64,000 bases of DNA from Paenibacillus_S sp043945595 (GTDB taxonomy: Bacteria; Bacillota; Bacilli; Paenibacillales; NBRC-103111), in NCBI RefSeq assembly GCF_043945595.1, contig NZ_JBIFNP010000001.1, positions 5,518,001 to 5,582,000 of the forward strand, read 5' to 3'. The notes under the pieces are model-generated. The model worked only from the letters and a program-made list of their open reading frames with translations. It was not told the origin of the DNA and searched no databases. Shown here one piece after another: positions 16,194 to 25,103 of this stretch. Numbering within the stretch: position 1 is the stretch's first letter; every line of letters begins with the position of its first letter. The position numbers were made by a program, and so were the translations under genes.

Positions 16194-18204
16194 CATTGCC
16201 GGGCGCGCCGGAGATCCGCTGATCGAGCCGCTTGCGGATATGATCGAGCCGGACAGGCTTGCTCATAAACTCATCGAAGCCGGCTGACAAGCAGTCCTTC
16301 TCGATGCTCTCCAGGACGCTGGCCGTCGTGGCAATAAGCAGAGGGCGTTCTTGGTCCGACCAGCGGCTGACGATGCTATGTACCGTCTTTAATCCGTCCA
16401 TTTGGGGCATGTAAATATCCATCAGAAGCACATCGAACCGTTCCCGTTCCAACGCTTCGATAACCTGAAGACCGTTTTCCACCACTTGAGCCTTATGCCC
16501 CATCCGCTGCATCATATAGAGCAGCAGCTTCTGGTTGAGCGTCTCGTCTTCGGCGATCAGTACGCGCAGCGACTTGCCGGGCTGCACGGCGGCAGCGGCC
16601 GTGTTGGAAGGCTCCAGGGCGGCGGCCAGCTCCTGCTGTACAGGTACCGCCAAATGCTCTTCGCAGCGCTTCAACGTAACTGTGAAAATGAATATCGCGC
16701 CGCTCTCCTCCCCGGATTCCACCCGAATGCTGCCGCCCATCAGCTCCACGAGCGTCTTGGAGATCGCAAGTCCAAGCCCCGTACCGCCGTATTTGCGGTT
16801 CATGGACGCATCCGCCTGCGTGAAGGGCTGGAACAGCTGACAGACCTTATCCTCCGGAATGCCGATGCCGGTATCCTTCACGGCAAATTCGATCCGGAAG
16901 GCTTCGTTCGTCTCGCCTACGCAGCTGACGATAATATAAACTCCACCCCGTTCCGTGAATTTGACCGCATTGCCGACCAGATTCAGCAGCACCTGCTGCA
17001 GCCGGGTCATATCCCCGCGAACCAAGCCTTCCAGCCGCGGATCGATGACATAGAGCATCTCCAGCTGCTTCTCCCTCACCTTGGCGGTGAACATATCCAT
17101 GATCTGCTCAAGACATACCTGCAGCAGAAACGGTTCATCCTCCAGCTCCATCCGGCCGGATTCCAGCTTGGAGAAATCGAGCACATCGTTTACGATCGTG
17201 CTCAGTGTAATGCCGCTCTGCATCACGATATCCGCCAGCTCCCGCTGCTCGTCAGTCAGCCCCGAATCGAGCAAAATATCCATCATGCCTATAACGCCGT
17301 TCAGCGGCGTCCGGATTTCATGACTCATGAACGACATAAACCGGGTCTTTACCTTGGAAGCTTCCTCGGCCACTTCCTTGGCCTGGATCAGGGCTTGCTC
17401 CGCCCTTTTCCGCTCCGTAATGTCCCGCACCGTACAGACGAACAGATGGGAACCCTCCATCGAGGCACCCAGCTGGATTTCCGCTGGAAAGGAGGTTTGA
17501 TCCTTCCGGCGGGTCGTGGCTTCGAGCACTTTGCCAAGCTGGCACTTCTCCGGCCTGCGGCCATCGGCAAAGCTCGGCAGCAGGAGAGAGATCGGCTTGC
17601 CCTGCAGCTCCTGCGGCGTATAGCCGAACATCATCTCTACCGCCGGATTGGCTTTCAGAATAGTGCCCCGCGTAGAGAATACAAGCATCGTATCGATGGA
17701 GGTTTCCATAACGGCGCGCGCTTGCGCTTCGGCCTTCTTCAGCTCCTGCGAGGAGCGCTGCAGCTCCAGATTCGCTTCCTCAAGCCGCTTCGTCTGCTGC
17801 TTCAGCGCCTTTTGAGCATCATACAGGCTGACGAAGCCCCTGATTTTGGAACGTAAAATCTGGGGCACGAACGGCTTCACCATATAATCGATGGCGCCGG
17901 CGGAATAGCCCGCATCGTAATGCGTTGTTTCCTTGCTCGTCGCCGTAATAAAAATAACCGGAATATCCTTTGTTTTGTCATGTGATTTAATGTGACGGGC
18001 CGTCTCAAAGCCGTCCATGCCCGGCATCTGCACATCCAGCAAAATGACCGCAAACTCGTCGCGCAGCAAGCACCTCAGCGCTTCATGGCCGGAATAAGCC
18101 CGCACCAAACGATAAGGCTCATCGGCCAAAACCGCTTCGATCGCGAGCAAATTTTCAGGATGATCGTCAACCAATAAGATATTGATTGGATAGTCTCGAT
18201 TCAT
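16144..18204 (-). CDS. Hybrid histidine kinase: REC-PAS-HisKA-HATPase-REC
   Basis: Soluble signalling protein of 686 residues. Domains in order: receiver (NILLVDDHPEN, phospho-Asp in VILLDVQMPGMDG), short coiled coil, PAS (about 155-270), histidine kinase with the H box SFMSHEIRTPLNGVIGMMDI, N box LVGNAVKFTERG and G box GTGLGLAISK, then a C-terminal receiver (VLIAEDETLNQKL, DVLLMDIYMPQMDG). The ATG at 18204 is used; a GTG one codon upstream is also possible. It is the last gene of a tight three-gene operon with the CHASE3 kinase and CheR. No DNA-binding output gene is adjacent. The C-terminus overlaps the AraC gene. Confidence 0.9.
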   Translation of the reverse strand: MNRDYPINILLVDDHPENLLAIEAVLADEPYRLVRAYSGHEALRCLLRDEFAVILLDVQMPGMDGFETARHIKSHDKTKDIPVIFITATSKETTHYDAGYSAGAIDYMVKPFVPQILRSKIRGFVSLYDAQKALKQQTKRLEEANLELQRSSQELKKAEAQARAVMETSIDTMLVFSTRGTILKANPAVEMMFGYTPQELQGKPISLLLPSFADGRRPEKCQLGKVLEATTRRKDQTSFPAEIQLGASMEGSHLFVCTVRDITERKRAEQALIQAKEVAEEASKVKTRFMSFMSHEIRTPLNGVIGMMDILLDSGLTDEQRELADIVMQSGITLSTIVNDVLDFSKLESGRMELEDEPFLLQVCLEQIMDMFTAKVREKQLEMLYVIDPRLEGLVRGDMTRLQQVLLNLVGNAVKFTERGGVYIIVSCVGETNEAFRIEFAVKDTGIGIPEDKVCQLFQPFTQADASMNRKYGGTGLGLAISKTLVELMGGSIRVESGEESGAIFIFTVTLKRCEEHLAVPVQQELAAALEPSNTAAAAVQPGKSLRVLIAEDETLNQKLLLYMMQRMGHKAQVVENGLQVIEALERERFDVLLMDIYMPQMDGLKTVHSIVSRWSDQERPLLIATTASVLESIEKDCLSAGFDEFMSKPVRLDHIRKRLDQRISGAPGNATSASGIARGGRRQSV

Positions 18205-18224
18205 CACTCCCAGGTCCCCTCGCT

Positions 18225-19096
18225 TTATCTCATCTTCCGGTACAGCTTTTCATTGGCGTCTATCGCCTCGTAGCATGCATCATGTTCGCTGAAGCGGATC
18301 GATTCCCGATCCCCCAAGGCCAGTACGCCAAACATGCCCAGGCTTTCATAAAACAATTGATGCACCCGGTTCTGCAGGCTTCTATCGAAGTAAATCATGA
18401 CATTACGGCAAAAAATAACGTTAAATTCATTAAAGGATTGATCGGTTACCAGATTGTGCCGGGCAAACACGATATTCTTCATCAAGGACGGATGAAAAAT
18501 GACGGCGTCGTAATTCGCAGTATAATAATCGGAAAACGACCGCAATCCTCCGGCTTGAATGTAATTTTGCGTATACTGCTGCATCTTGTTCAAGGGGAAT
18601 ATCCCCGCCTGAGCCCGGCGCAGCACCTCTTCATCAATGTCGGTCGCATAGATGCGCGACTTCTCATACAGGCCTTCCTCCTGCAGGATGATCGCCATGG
18701 AGATCACTTCTTCCCCTGTCGAGCAGCCTGCGTGCCAGATCCGGATATGCGGATACGTATGAAGGAACGGCACCACCTTTTCCCGGAACGAGCGGAAAAA
18801 GAGCGGTCCCTGAACATTTCCGTCACGTTCACTACCATATAGCGGAGCAGCTTCTGCACCTGCTCCGGATGATGCAGCACCTGCTCGATCATCGCGGAAA
18901 TCGTTTTGCAGCGGAGGGCACGCATACCGTGCCCAATCCTCCGCTTTATCGAATCGTATGCATAATTGCGAAAATCATACCCGTATCTGCGAAAAATCGC
19001 CTCCAATAAGAGCTCAACTTCGATCCGTTCCCGTTCGGCCGTTTCCTTGACCGCGGAGACTTCTCTTCCGGCATCGACGTCTTTATTTCCAGTAAT
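18225..19096 (-). CDS. CheR-type protein methyltransferase, frameshifted, unusual start
   Basis: S-adenosylmethionine-dependent glutamate O-methyltransferase of the CheR family. The N-terminal helical domain is in one frame (FRRYGYDFRNYAYDSIKRR, VVNVTEMFRD) and the SAM-binding domain in the next (IRIWHAGCSTGEEVISMAI, IFCRNVMIYFD). One added C near 18805 gives TEMFRDPLFFRSFREKVVPFL, the expected family sequence, so a lost base is likely. AGGAGG at 19104-19109 is seven bases before an ATT codon at 19094-19096; no ATG, GTG or TTG fits that site. The gene lies between two hybrid kinases with no CheB, so it may be a non-chemotaxis signalling methyltransferase. Confidence 0.8.
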
Positions 19097-19109
19097 CGTG
19101 AACCCTCCT

Positions 19110-22100
19110 TTATTTATACAACCACACCTTCAGCAGCGAAAGCAGTCTCTCCGGATCGATCGGCTTGCTGATGTAATCCGAAGCCCCCGCGTCAATACAC
19201 TTTTGACGATCCTCTTTCATCGCCTTGGCCGTTAGGGCAATGATCGGCAGCTTGGCGAATTGAGGCATCGCCCGAATAGCCTCCATGGCCTGATAGCCGT
19301 CCATTTCCGGCATCATAATATCCATCAGGACCAGATCAAAGTCCGGCTGCTTCTCCAGCAGCTCCAGCGCCTCACGGCCGTTCTCAGCGAAGCTGACCTG
19401 AAGGCTGTAGCCTTCCAGCACGTTGGACAAGGCGAAGACGTTGCGAATATCGTCTTCGACGAGCAGAATCCGTTTGCCTTCGAAAGCCGCCACGTTGCTG
19501 TGCAGCTTCTTCAGCAGATTGCGCCGTTCCTCCGGCAAATTGGCCTCTACGCGATGCAGGAACAGGGCCGTCTCGTCGTACAGTCTTTCCTGTGATCTGA
19601 CATTCTTGATAATGATGCTCTTGGCATATTTCTTCAGCTCGATTTCTTCTTTCATATCCAGCTCTTTGCCTGTATAAATAATGATCGGCAGCCGCACCAG
19701 CGTACGGTTCTTACGGATGCGGTCGAGCAGGTCGAAGCCTGACATATCGTTCAGCCCCAGGTCCATCACCATGCAGTCATAATGATCCTCCTGCAGCGCA
19801 GCCAGCGCTTCCTCCCCGGTGGATACGGCGGTAATCGCCACATCGTCATGAGCAATCAGCTCTACCAGGCTGTCACGCAGGGCGATATCGTCCTCGACAA
19901 TCAACAGCCGCTTCAAATCGCGGTTCATGAACGTCTCGATACGCGCAAACGCATTTTCGATCTTTTCGCGGCTGGCCGGTTTTTTCAAATAGGCCATAGC
20001 CCCCATCGTCAGCATTTCCTGCTGCTCCTCGACGACCGAGATGATGTGGATCGGAATGTGCCTTGTCTCCGGATGCTGCTTCAGCCGCTCCAGAATAGAC
20101 CAGCCGTCCAGCACCGGAAGCTGAATATCCAGCAGCACTGCATCCGGCTTATACGCATGGGCGAGCGCAAGCCCTACGTCGCCGCGCAGCGCGACAAGCC
20201 CCTTGAAGCCGCGCGAGCGGGCCATATCCAGCATCAGCGTCGCAAAATGGATGTCGTCCTCGATAACCAGCAGCACGCGGTCGCCGTCGCTCAGCCGCTC
20301 CCGGTCATCCTCCACGCCGTCCGCCGCCAGCAGGCTCGGATCCGACAGTTCAATGCTCGGCGCCAAAACTTGCTCGTTTATGGCAGCTGAAGAGACAGCC
20401 GATTCGGATTTCCCCTTGATCTCGGCAACGCCCGCTTCTTCCATTGCGGCTCGGTAAGCCATATCGAGCGTCTCGGGAATGTACAGCGTAAACGTGCTTC
20501 CGCGCCCTTCGCGGCTTTCGATCTCGATTCCGCCTCCGATCAGGCGCGAAAGCTCCCGGCTGATCGTCAGTCCTAGTCCTGTGCCGCCATATTTGCGGCT
20601 GGTCGTTCCGTCGGCCTGCTGGAACGCCTCGAATATAATATCGACCTTATCCTTCGGTATCCCGATACCGGTATCCTTCACCTCGAAGCCGATAAAGCCT
20701 TTTTGGCCTTTCGCTGCGGCGGAAGTCTCGTCCAAACGGAAGATTCGTACGGAAACCTGCCCTTGGTTCGTAAATTTGAATGCATTGGACAGCAGATTTT
20801 TTAGAATCTGCTGCAGCCTGTGTCCGTCGGTTACGACACATTCAGGCACATTAGGCTCAAGCTCAAGCTCGAAGCGGATTCCTTTTTTGACGGCAACCTC
20901 CTGGAAGCTTCGATACAGATTCTCCCTCACGTCATTCAGCAGCACCGGCTCAATCTCAATTTTCATTTTGCCCGCTTCCACCTTGGACAGATCAAGAATT
21001 TCATCAATCAAGCGAAGCAGATCGTTTCCGGAGGAATGTATCGTTCTGGCAAACTCCACCTGCTTCTCATCCAGGTTGCCCTGTTTATTCTCTGTCAGCA
21101 GCTGGGATAAAATAAGCAGACTGTTCAGCGGCGTTCTCAGCTCATGCGACATATTGGCTAAAAACTCCGACTTGTACTTCGACATCGTCGTCAGCTTTGC
21201 AGCCTGCTTCTGCAGCGCATCCCTCTGTTCCTCCATCTGCCGGTTGATTTCCTCGACTTGACGCATCTGCGCTTCCAGCAGCATGGAGCGCTGTGACAGC
21301 TCCTCGTTGCTCTGCTCCAACTCCTCCTGCTGACGCTGCAACCGGCCCTCCGATTTGCGCAGCAGATCGTTGGAGGCCTTCAGCTCGTCCTGCTGCGACA
21401 CCAGCTCCTCGGACTGCGCCTGCAGCTCCTCGGCCTGCTGCTGCAGCTCCTCCGTCTGCGCCTGCAGCTCCATCGCCTGAGACTGCGTCTCGACCAGCAG
21501 CCGATCGACTTCCATCCGGCTCAGCACCCGGTTCAGCGAGATGCCGAACGTCGTTTGAAGCTGCTTCATCAGCTGCTGCTGCGTTTCCGAGAACGTCCCG
21601 AGCGAAGCCAGCTCGATGACCGCCTCCGTCCGGCCCTCGAAAGCAATCGGACAGATCAGCACGCTGCAAGGCTCCGTCTCTCCAAGTCCGGAACCGATCT
21701 TGATATAATCGGCCGGTGCCGGGTTCAATACGACCAGCTGCTGATCGACAGCGCTTTGACCGGCCAAGCCTTCGCCAAGACGAAGCCTTGGAGCTCCCGC
21801 ATCATCGCCGTCAGCGGCATAGGAAGCCGCGCGGACCAGAACTTGTCCTTTCCCTTGCCCTTCCGATAAATAAAAGATACCGTAGCTTGCGTTCATCAAT
21901 ACGGCAATTTTCCTTATAAAGGATTCCGCCAGCTCGTTTACATCGGTAAACCCTTGGTTGAAGTTGGCCATTTCGGCAAGATTCATTTGAAGCCACGTCT
22001 GCTTCTCCTGGCTTTCCAGCAGCATGTTGGCCGATTCCGCCAAATCCTTAATTTCGTCATTGGAATCGACCGTAATCCGGGTTGCCGTCACTTCGCCGGA

Positions 22101-22790
22101 AGCGGCGATTTCCGTAATAGCCCGGCTGACCTGCTTAACTGTCTTAACGATCGACCGCGAAATAATGTAGGCCACCACGATGGACACGATAAGAATGATA
22201 ATCATAAGCGTATACAGCTGATACTTCAGCGTAGCATTGCTCTCGTTCAGGTCCGCCACTCGTTTGGCGGTCAGCCCCTTTTCGGTATTGCGGAAATTAT
22301 CGAATTGAATCCGCAGTTGATCCGTTTGGCGCTTCCCCGCATCCGATTTGAAAAAGGCGGATAAACCCGCGCTGTCCTCATTGCGCTTCATGGTAATAAC
22401 GGCTTCCCCGGCAGTATCTACCCATTGCTGGAAGCTGCCCTTGATCATCTCAAGGTTGCGTGTCTGAGTCCCGTTATCGGCAATCAGTTCATAAAGCTTA
22501 TTGTAATCCGACTCCCAGTTCTGCGTTGCGGTATAATACGGTTCCAAGTAATTCTGGTCTCCCGTAATAACATAGCCTCTCATCCCTGTTTCCATATCGA
22601 CAAGATACTTCTCGATTTGATACGAAAGGTTGTGAACGACCATATCATGGTTCGTAATAAAATCAATTTCCTTCTGCAGCGAGGCAATTCGGCTGTTTAG
22701 CGTAAATACGGATACGCCAAGGCAGAGTACAATTAAAAAATAGCCCAATGCAATTTTGGACCGTATATCGAATCTCCATTGTTTGAACAT
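19110..22790 (-). CDS. CHASE3-HAMP-GAF hybrid histidine kinase with three receiver domains
   Basis: Membrane sensor of 1226 residues. In order: membrane helix 1 (about 13-32), extracytoplasmic CHASE3 (about 40-180), helix 2 (about 190-215), HAMP, GAF (about 280-440), a long Gln/Glu coiled coil (EELQQQAEELQAQSEEL), HisKA with LANMSHELRTPLNSLLILSQ, HATPase (GTGLGLTISRELSRL) and three receivers, each with an acidic pocket and phospho-Asp (AVLLDIQLP, CMVMDLGL, LVLMDIMMPEMDG). The ATG at 22790 follows GGGGGAAG. It heads the operon with cheR and a second hybrid kinase. The signal is unknown. Multi-receiver kinases of this type relay phosphate through several steps. Confidence 0.9.
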   Translation of the reverse strand: MFKQWRFDIRSKIALGYFLIVLCLGVSVFTLNSRIASLQKEIDFITNHDMVVHNLSYQIEKYLVDMETGMRGYVITGDQNYLEPYYTATQNWESDYNKLYELIADNGTQTRNLEMIKGSFQQWVDTAGEAVITMKRNEDSAGLSAFFKSDAGKRQTDQLRIQFDNFRNTEKGLTAKRVADLNESNATLKYQLYTLMIIILIVSIVVAYIISRSIVKTVKQVSRAITEIAASGEVTATRITVDSNDEIKDLAESANMLLESQEKQTWLQMNLAEMANFNQGFTDVNELAESFIRKIAVLMNASYGIFYLSEGQGKGQVLVRAASYAADGDDAGAPRLRLGEGLAGQSAVDQQLVVLNPAPADYIKIGSGLGETEPCSVLICPIAFEGRTEAVIELASLGTFSETQQQLMKQLQTTFGISLNRVLSRMEVDRLLVETQSQAMELQAQTEELQQQAEELQAQSEELVSQQDELKASNDLLRKSEGRLQRQQEELEQSNEELSQRSMLLEAQMRQVEEINRQMEEQRDALQKQAAKLTTMSKYKSEFLANMSHELRTPLNSLLILSQLLTENKQGNLDEKQVEFARTIHSSGNDLLRLIDEILDLSKVEAGKMKIEIEPVLLNDVRENLYRSFQEVAVKKGIRFELELEPNVPECVVTDGHRLQQILKNLLSNAFKFTNQGQVSVRIFRLDETSAAAKGQKGFIGFEVKDTGIGIPKDKVDIIFEAFQQADGTTSRKYGGTGLGLTISRELSRLIGGGIEIESREGRGSTFTLYIPETLDMAYRAAMEEAGVAEIKGKSESAVSSAAINEQVLAPSIELSDPSLLAADGVEDDRERLSDGDRVLLVIEDDIHFATLMLDMARSRGFKGLVALRGDVGLALAHAYKPDAVLLDIQLPVLDGWSILERLKQHPETRHIPIHIISVVEEQQEMLTMGAMAYLKKPASREKIENAFARIETFMNRDLKRLLIVEDDIALRDSLVELIAHDDVAITAVSTGEEALAALQEDHYDCMVMDLGLNDMSGFDLLDRIRKNRTLVRLPIIIYTGKELDMKEEIELKKYAKSIIIKNVRSQERLYDETALFLHRVEANLPEERRNLLKKLHSNVAAFEGKRILLVEDDIRNVFALSNVLEGYSLQVSFAENGREALELLEKQPDFDLVLMDIMMPEMDGYQAMEAIRAMPQFAKLPIIALTAKAMKEDRQKCIDAGASDYISKPIDPERLLSLLKVWLYK

Positions 22791-22912
22791 AGACACACTT
22801 CCCCCTATATGGATATACCCGTTAAAAAATGGTTTGAAACACGAAAACAAATTTTATTATACAAAACTTTTGGGCCGGAGGGTGTAGTTTTGGGAAAAAG
22901 AACCAACATGTA

Positions 22913-22942
22913 TTGACATCCTGCCTGTATATCAGGTATGAT
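22913..22942 (+). promoter_or_regulatory. SigA-type promoter for the HPP-family gene
   Basis: TTGACA (22913-22918), an 18-base spacer and TATGAT (22937-22942), about 50 bases before the start codon. Confidence 0.75.
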
Positions 22943-22995
22943 TCTTCAGGTTTGTATCTTTTGCAGATGAATGGACAAGAGGATGTGAACGGGGT

Positions 22996-23497
22996 TTGAA
23001 TTTAAAAACATGGACGATTTGCTTCTATTTACTGCTTATTTATTGGATTGCACAACATATACCTAGCGTCAAAATGCTGTTCTACCCGACGCTCGGCGCT
23101 TTCTCCTACTTATTCATCAGCCGCACCTTCGCTTTCAAAGATTTCTGCAGGCTGATCGCCGGCGCCTCGGCAGCTTCGCTCATCAGTTCGGCGCTGTTCT
23201 TGTCCGACACCGGATTTATTTCGTTTTTTGCAGCTGTGCTCAGTACGATCATCCTGATTCAAAAATTCCGTCTCAATGCGCCGCCTATTCTCGCGATTGC
23301 CTTGGTTCCCTTCTTTACGCATCCCGGCAACCTGTGGGGGCTGCCGCTTGCCGTGCTGGTTTCTCTGAGCGGGCTGCTGCTTACGCTGGTCCGTCGCCGA
23401 GGCGTCCAAGGTGTGGCTCGAGCGGTTGAAAGCACGTGCAGCCGCAAGTCGGGGCGGCGTAATAGCCGAATCGCGCAGCAAAGAGATCAATATGTAA
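22996..23497 (+). CDS. HPP-family membrane protein, frameshifted near its 3' end
   Basis: Small integral membrane protein with four to five helices (starting WTICFYLLLIYWIAQHIP, then FYPTLGAFSYLFISRTF). It resembles the Bacillus HPP/YvlD-like family; its function is unknown, possibly nitrite or anion related. The apparent frame runs on to 23649 through the terminator at 23519, which is unlikely. A shift near 23390 moves into a frame reading EASKVWLERLKARAAASRGG and ending at TAA 23495-23497, just before the terminator. I therefore place the true end there. The start is TTG at 22996, downstream of a strong promoter. Confidence 0.65.
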
Positions 23498-23518
23498 CCG
23501 GCTTCACCCTGTTATACG

Positions 23519-23559
23519 AAACGCCCGTCCGGAGGCCTCCTCCCGAGCGGGCGTTTTTT
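23519..23559 (+). terminator. Terminator after the HPP-family gene
   Basis: Stem AACGCCCG/CGGGCGTT with an inner GGAGGCCTCC palindrome, followed by six Ts. Confidence 0.9.
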
Positions 23560-23631
23560 GACATCCCGGTAAAGCCGGGCAAAATCCAGGATTCGAACTT
23601 AGACGCGATTCCCAACACGGGCGGGAAAAAG

Positions 23632-23736
23632 GAGGCTGCTGAAAAATGAGCGGAGAGTTCGGAATCGTTCTGTAGAAGCGCAAACGTTCGGAAGAATGAT
23701 CCGTACTCGCAGCAATGATATTTGTAGCGGCAGAGG
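23632..23736 (-). repeat. Degenerate short relative of the 172-bp element
   Basis: In reverse orientation this stretch shares with the 172-bp element the segments GAGGCTGCTGAAAAA (terminus), TTCTGTAGAAGCG, TCGGAAGAAT and CGTACTCGCAGCAATGA. About 65 internal bases are missing and the right terminus is poorly preserved. No target duplication was found. Confidence 0.6.
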
Positions 23737-23748
23737 CGAGAGCTTCGC

Positions 23749-24852
23749 TCAGCTCCGAAGCTTTTTGCGGATAGAAGCTACGGTTAACAACAGAACCGGC
23801 AGAACCAAGCCGAAGGTCATGGCGAATGGCGTCCATATTTGAGAGGCAAATTCTCTAAAATAGACGATATTGGGGTACACGATCAAGGACAGCACAATCA
23901 GAAGCACGCCCATCGGCAGCGTTAAGATTCTGTAGCTTCGCAGCCTGCACAGCTGGGCTAGTCCAAGCGCGGACGCATAAAAGCACACAATGAGTTTAAA
24001 ATAGATGGTCAGGAACCAGGTGATGCCCATAAATACCTCGATCCTTTGGATAAATTCGCCGAAATGGATTTTTTTGGCCAGCGTGTAGCTGGGAAACGCA
24101 TGTCTTGCCGTAAAATCGGAGCCAAGCACAAGCACGCACAACGCCGTGATCATAATGAGCACGACACCGGCGAACAATGCTCCGATAAATAAGGCTTTAC
24201 CGGCCTTTTCGATCTTGCTGACATAAGGGTACAGCATAAGAAAGACAACCAGCTCCAAATAAGGGATCCCGAGAATGGATAAGCTTCCCTTGAGTACCGG
24301 TTTGATGCCTTCCTCCAGAATCGGCAGCATTTTATAGTATTGAATTTGCGGTGAAATGCAGACTACGAGAAGGAATAGCAGCATCAGAATCCACGGAAAA
24401 AAAATTTCCGCCGTGCGCATAAAAACCTCAAGTCCAAGACGTGTACCCAAGATAACAATCACCAGAAAAATAATATGAACCGCCTGGATTGGCGTCTCCG
24501 GCAGCGTAATACTCGTAATGAAGTCACCGATATTTCGCAGCACAAGCGAAGACAGAAGAAAAAAATATCCAATATATAGCAGAGCGACGCCCTTCCCTAA
24601 CCACTTGCCGAGCACGGTCTCGCTGTATTCGACCAGCGTCTGATTCGGAAAACGCCTGCCTAAAGCATCAAATAAAAAGATCAGCAGCAAACCGGCAAAC
24701 GTACCGACCGCCGCGGCAATCCAGCCGTCCTGCTTGGCTGATGCGGTCAGTCCGGAGGGAACGATCAGAATCGCGCTCCCTAGACTGAACAGCATGGCCA
24801 TGACCTTTAATTGTCGCGTATGAATTTTCCCATTCTCCAGCAAGACACTCAC
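23749..24852 (-). CDS. gerKB: Spore germination permease, GerAB/GerKB family
   Basis: Membrane subunit B of a germinant receptor in the spore inner membrane, 367 residues with ten membrane segments in the amino-acid permease fold. It starts with GKIHTRQLKVMAMLFSLGSAILIVPSG, a typical GerAB opening, and has QDGWIAAAVGTFAGLLLIFLF. GTG start at 24850-24852. It follows a small membrane protein gene and the GerC lipoprotein gene in the order A, C, small, B. It probably binds the germinant together with subunit A; the nutrient is unknown. The assignment to the K type rather than A or B is only by general habit. Confidence 0.87.
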   Translation of the reverse strand: MSVLLENGKIHTRQLKVMAMLFSLGSAILIVPSGLTASAKQDGWIAAAVGTFAGLLLIFLFDALGRRFPNQTLVEYSETVLGKWLGKGVALLYIGYFFLLSSLVLRNIGDFITSITLPETPIQAVHIIFLVIVILGTRLGLEVFMRTAEIFFPWILMLLFLLVVCISPQIQYYKMLPILEEGIKPVLKGSLSILGIPYLELVVFLMLYPYVSKIEKAGKALFIGALFAGVVLIMITALCVLVLGSDFTARHAFPSYTLAKKIHFGEFIQRIEVFMGITWFLTIYFKLIVCFYASALGLAQLCRLRSYRILTLPMGVLLIVLSLIVYPNIVYFREFASQIWTPFAMTFGLVLPVLLLTVASIRKKLRS

Positions 24853-24865
24853 ATACTTTCTACCG

Positions 24866-25096
24866 TTACCCCAGCATTCTGGAAATCGAATCAGCCAACG
24901 GTTTATAAATTGTAATAATCATGTTTATAGGATTCGGAAGACGGACATTGCTCGAGTGAAGAATTGCGAGTATGAATCCGGCTGCCATCAGTACGGCGAA
25001 TACGCCAAGCTCTCTCCACTGCTTGCTCTTCCACAATCCCGGAACCTCAAACAGGATAATCAGCGCAGTAACCAACAAGGTAACGACAATCCACAC
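24866..25096 (-). CDS. Small membrane protein in the germination operon (subunit D-like position)
   Basis: A 76-residue protein with two membrane segments (about 3-20 and 30-48). It lies between the GerC and GerB genes with 7- and 13-base gaps and starts with GTG after AAGGAT. Small two-helix proteins of this type in germinant receptor operons are known as D subunits in other Bacillales and modulate receptor activity. That role is inferred here from position and topology only. Confidence 0.7.
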   Translation of the reverse strand: MWIVVTLLVTALIILFEVPGLWKSKQWRELGVFAVLMAAGFILAILHSSNVRLPNPINMIITIYKPLADSISRMLG

Positions 25097-25103
25097 CGAT
25101 CCT

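Noticed and set aside
16402..17856. 484-codon open frame antisense to the hybrid kinase
   Set aside because: It mirrors a high-GC coding region on the other strand, has no binding site or recognisable domain and is fully covered by a clear multi-domain kinase.
23498..23649. C-terminal extension of the HPP-family protein
   Set aside because: It crosses a strong terminator and part of a repeat; a one-frame change gives a natural end just before the terminator.
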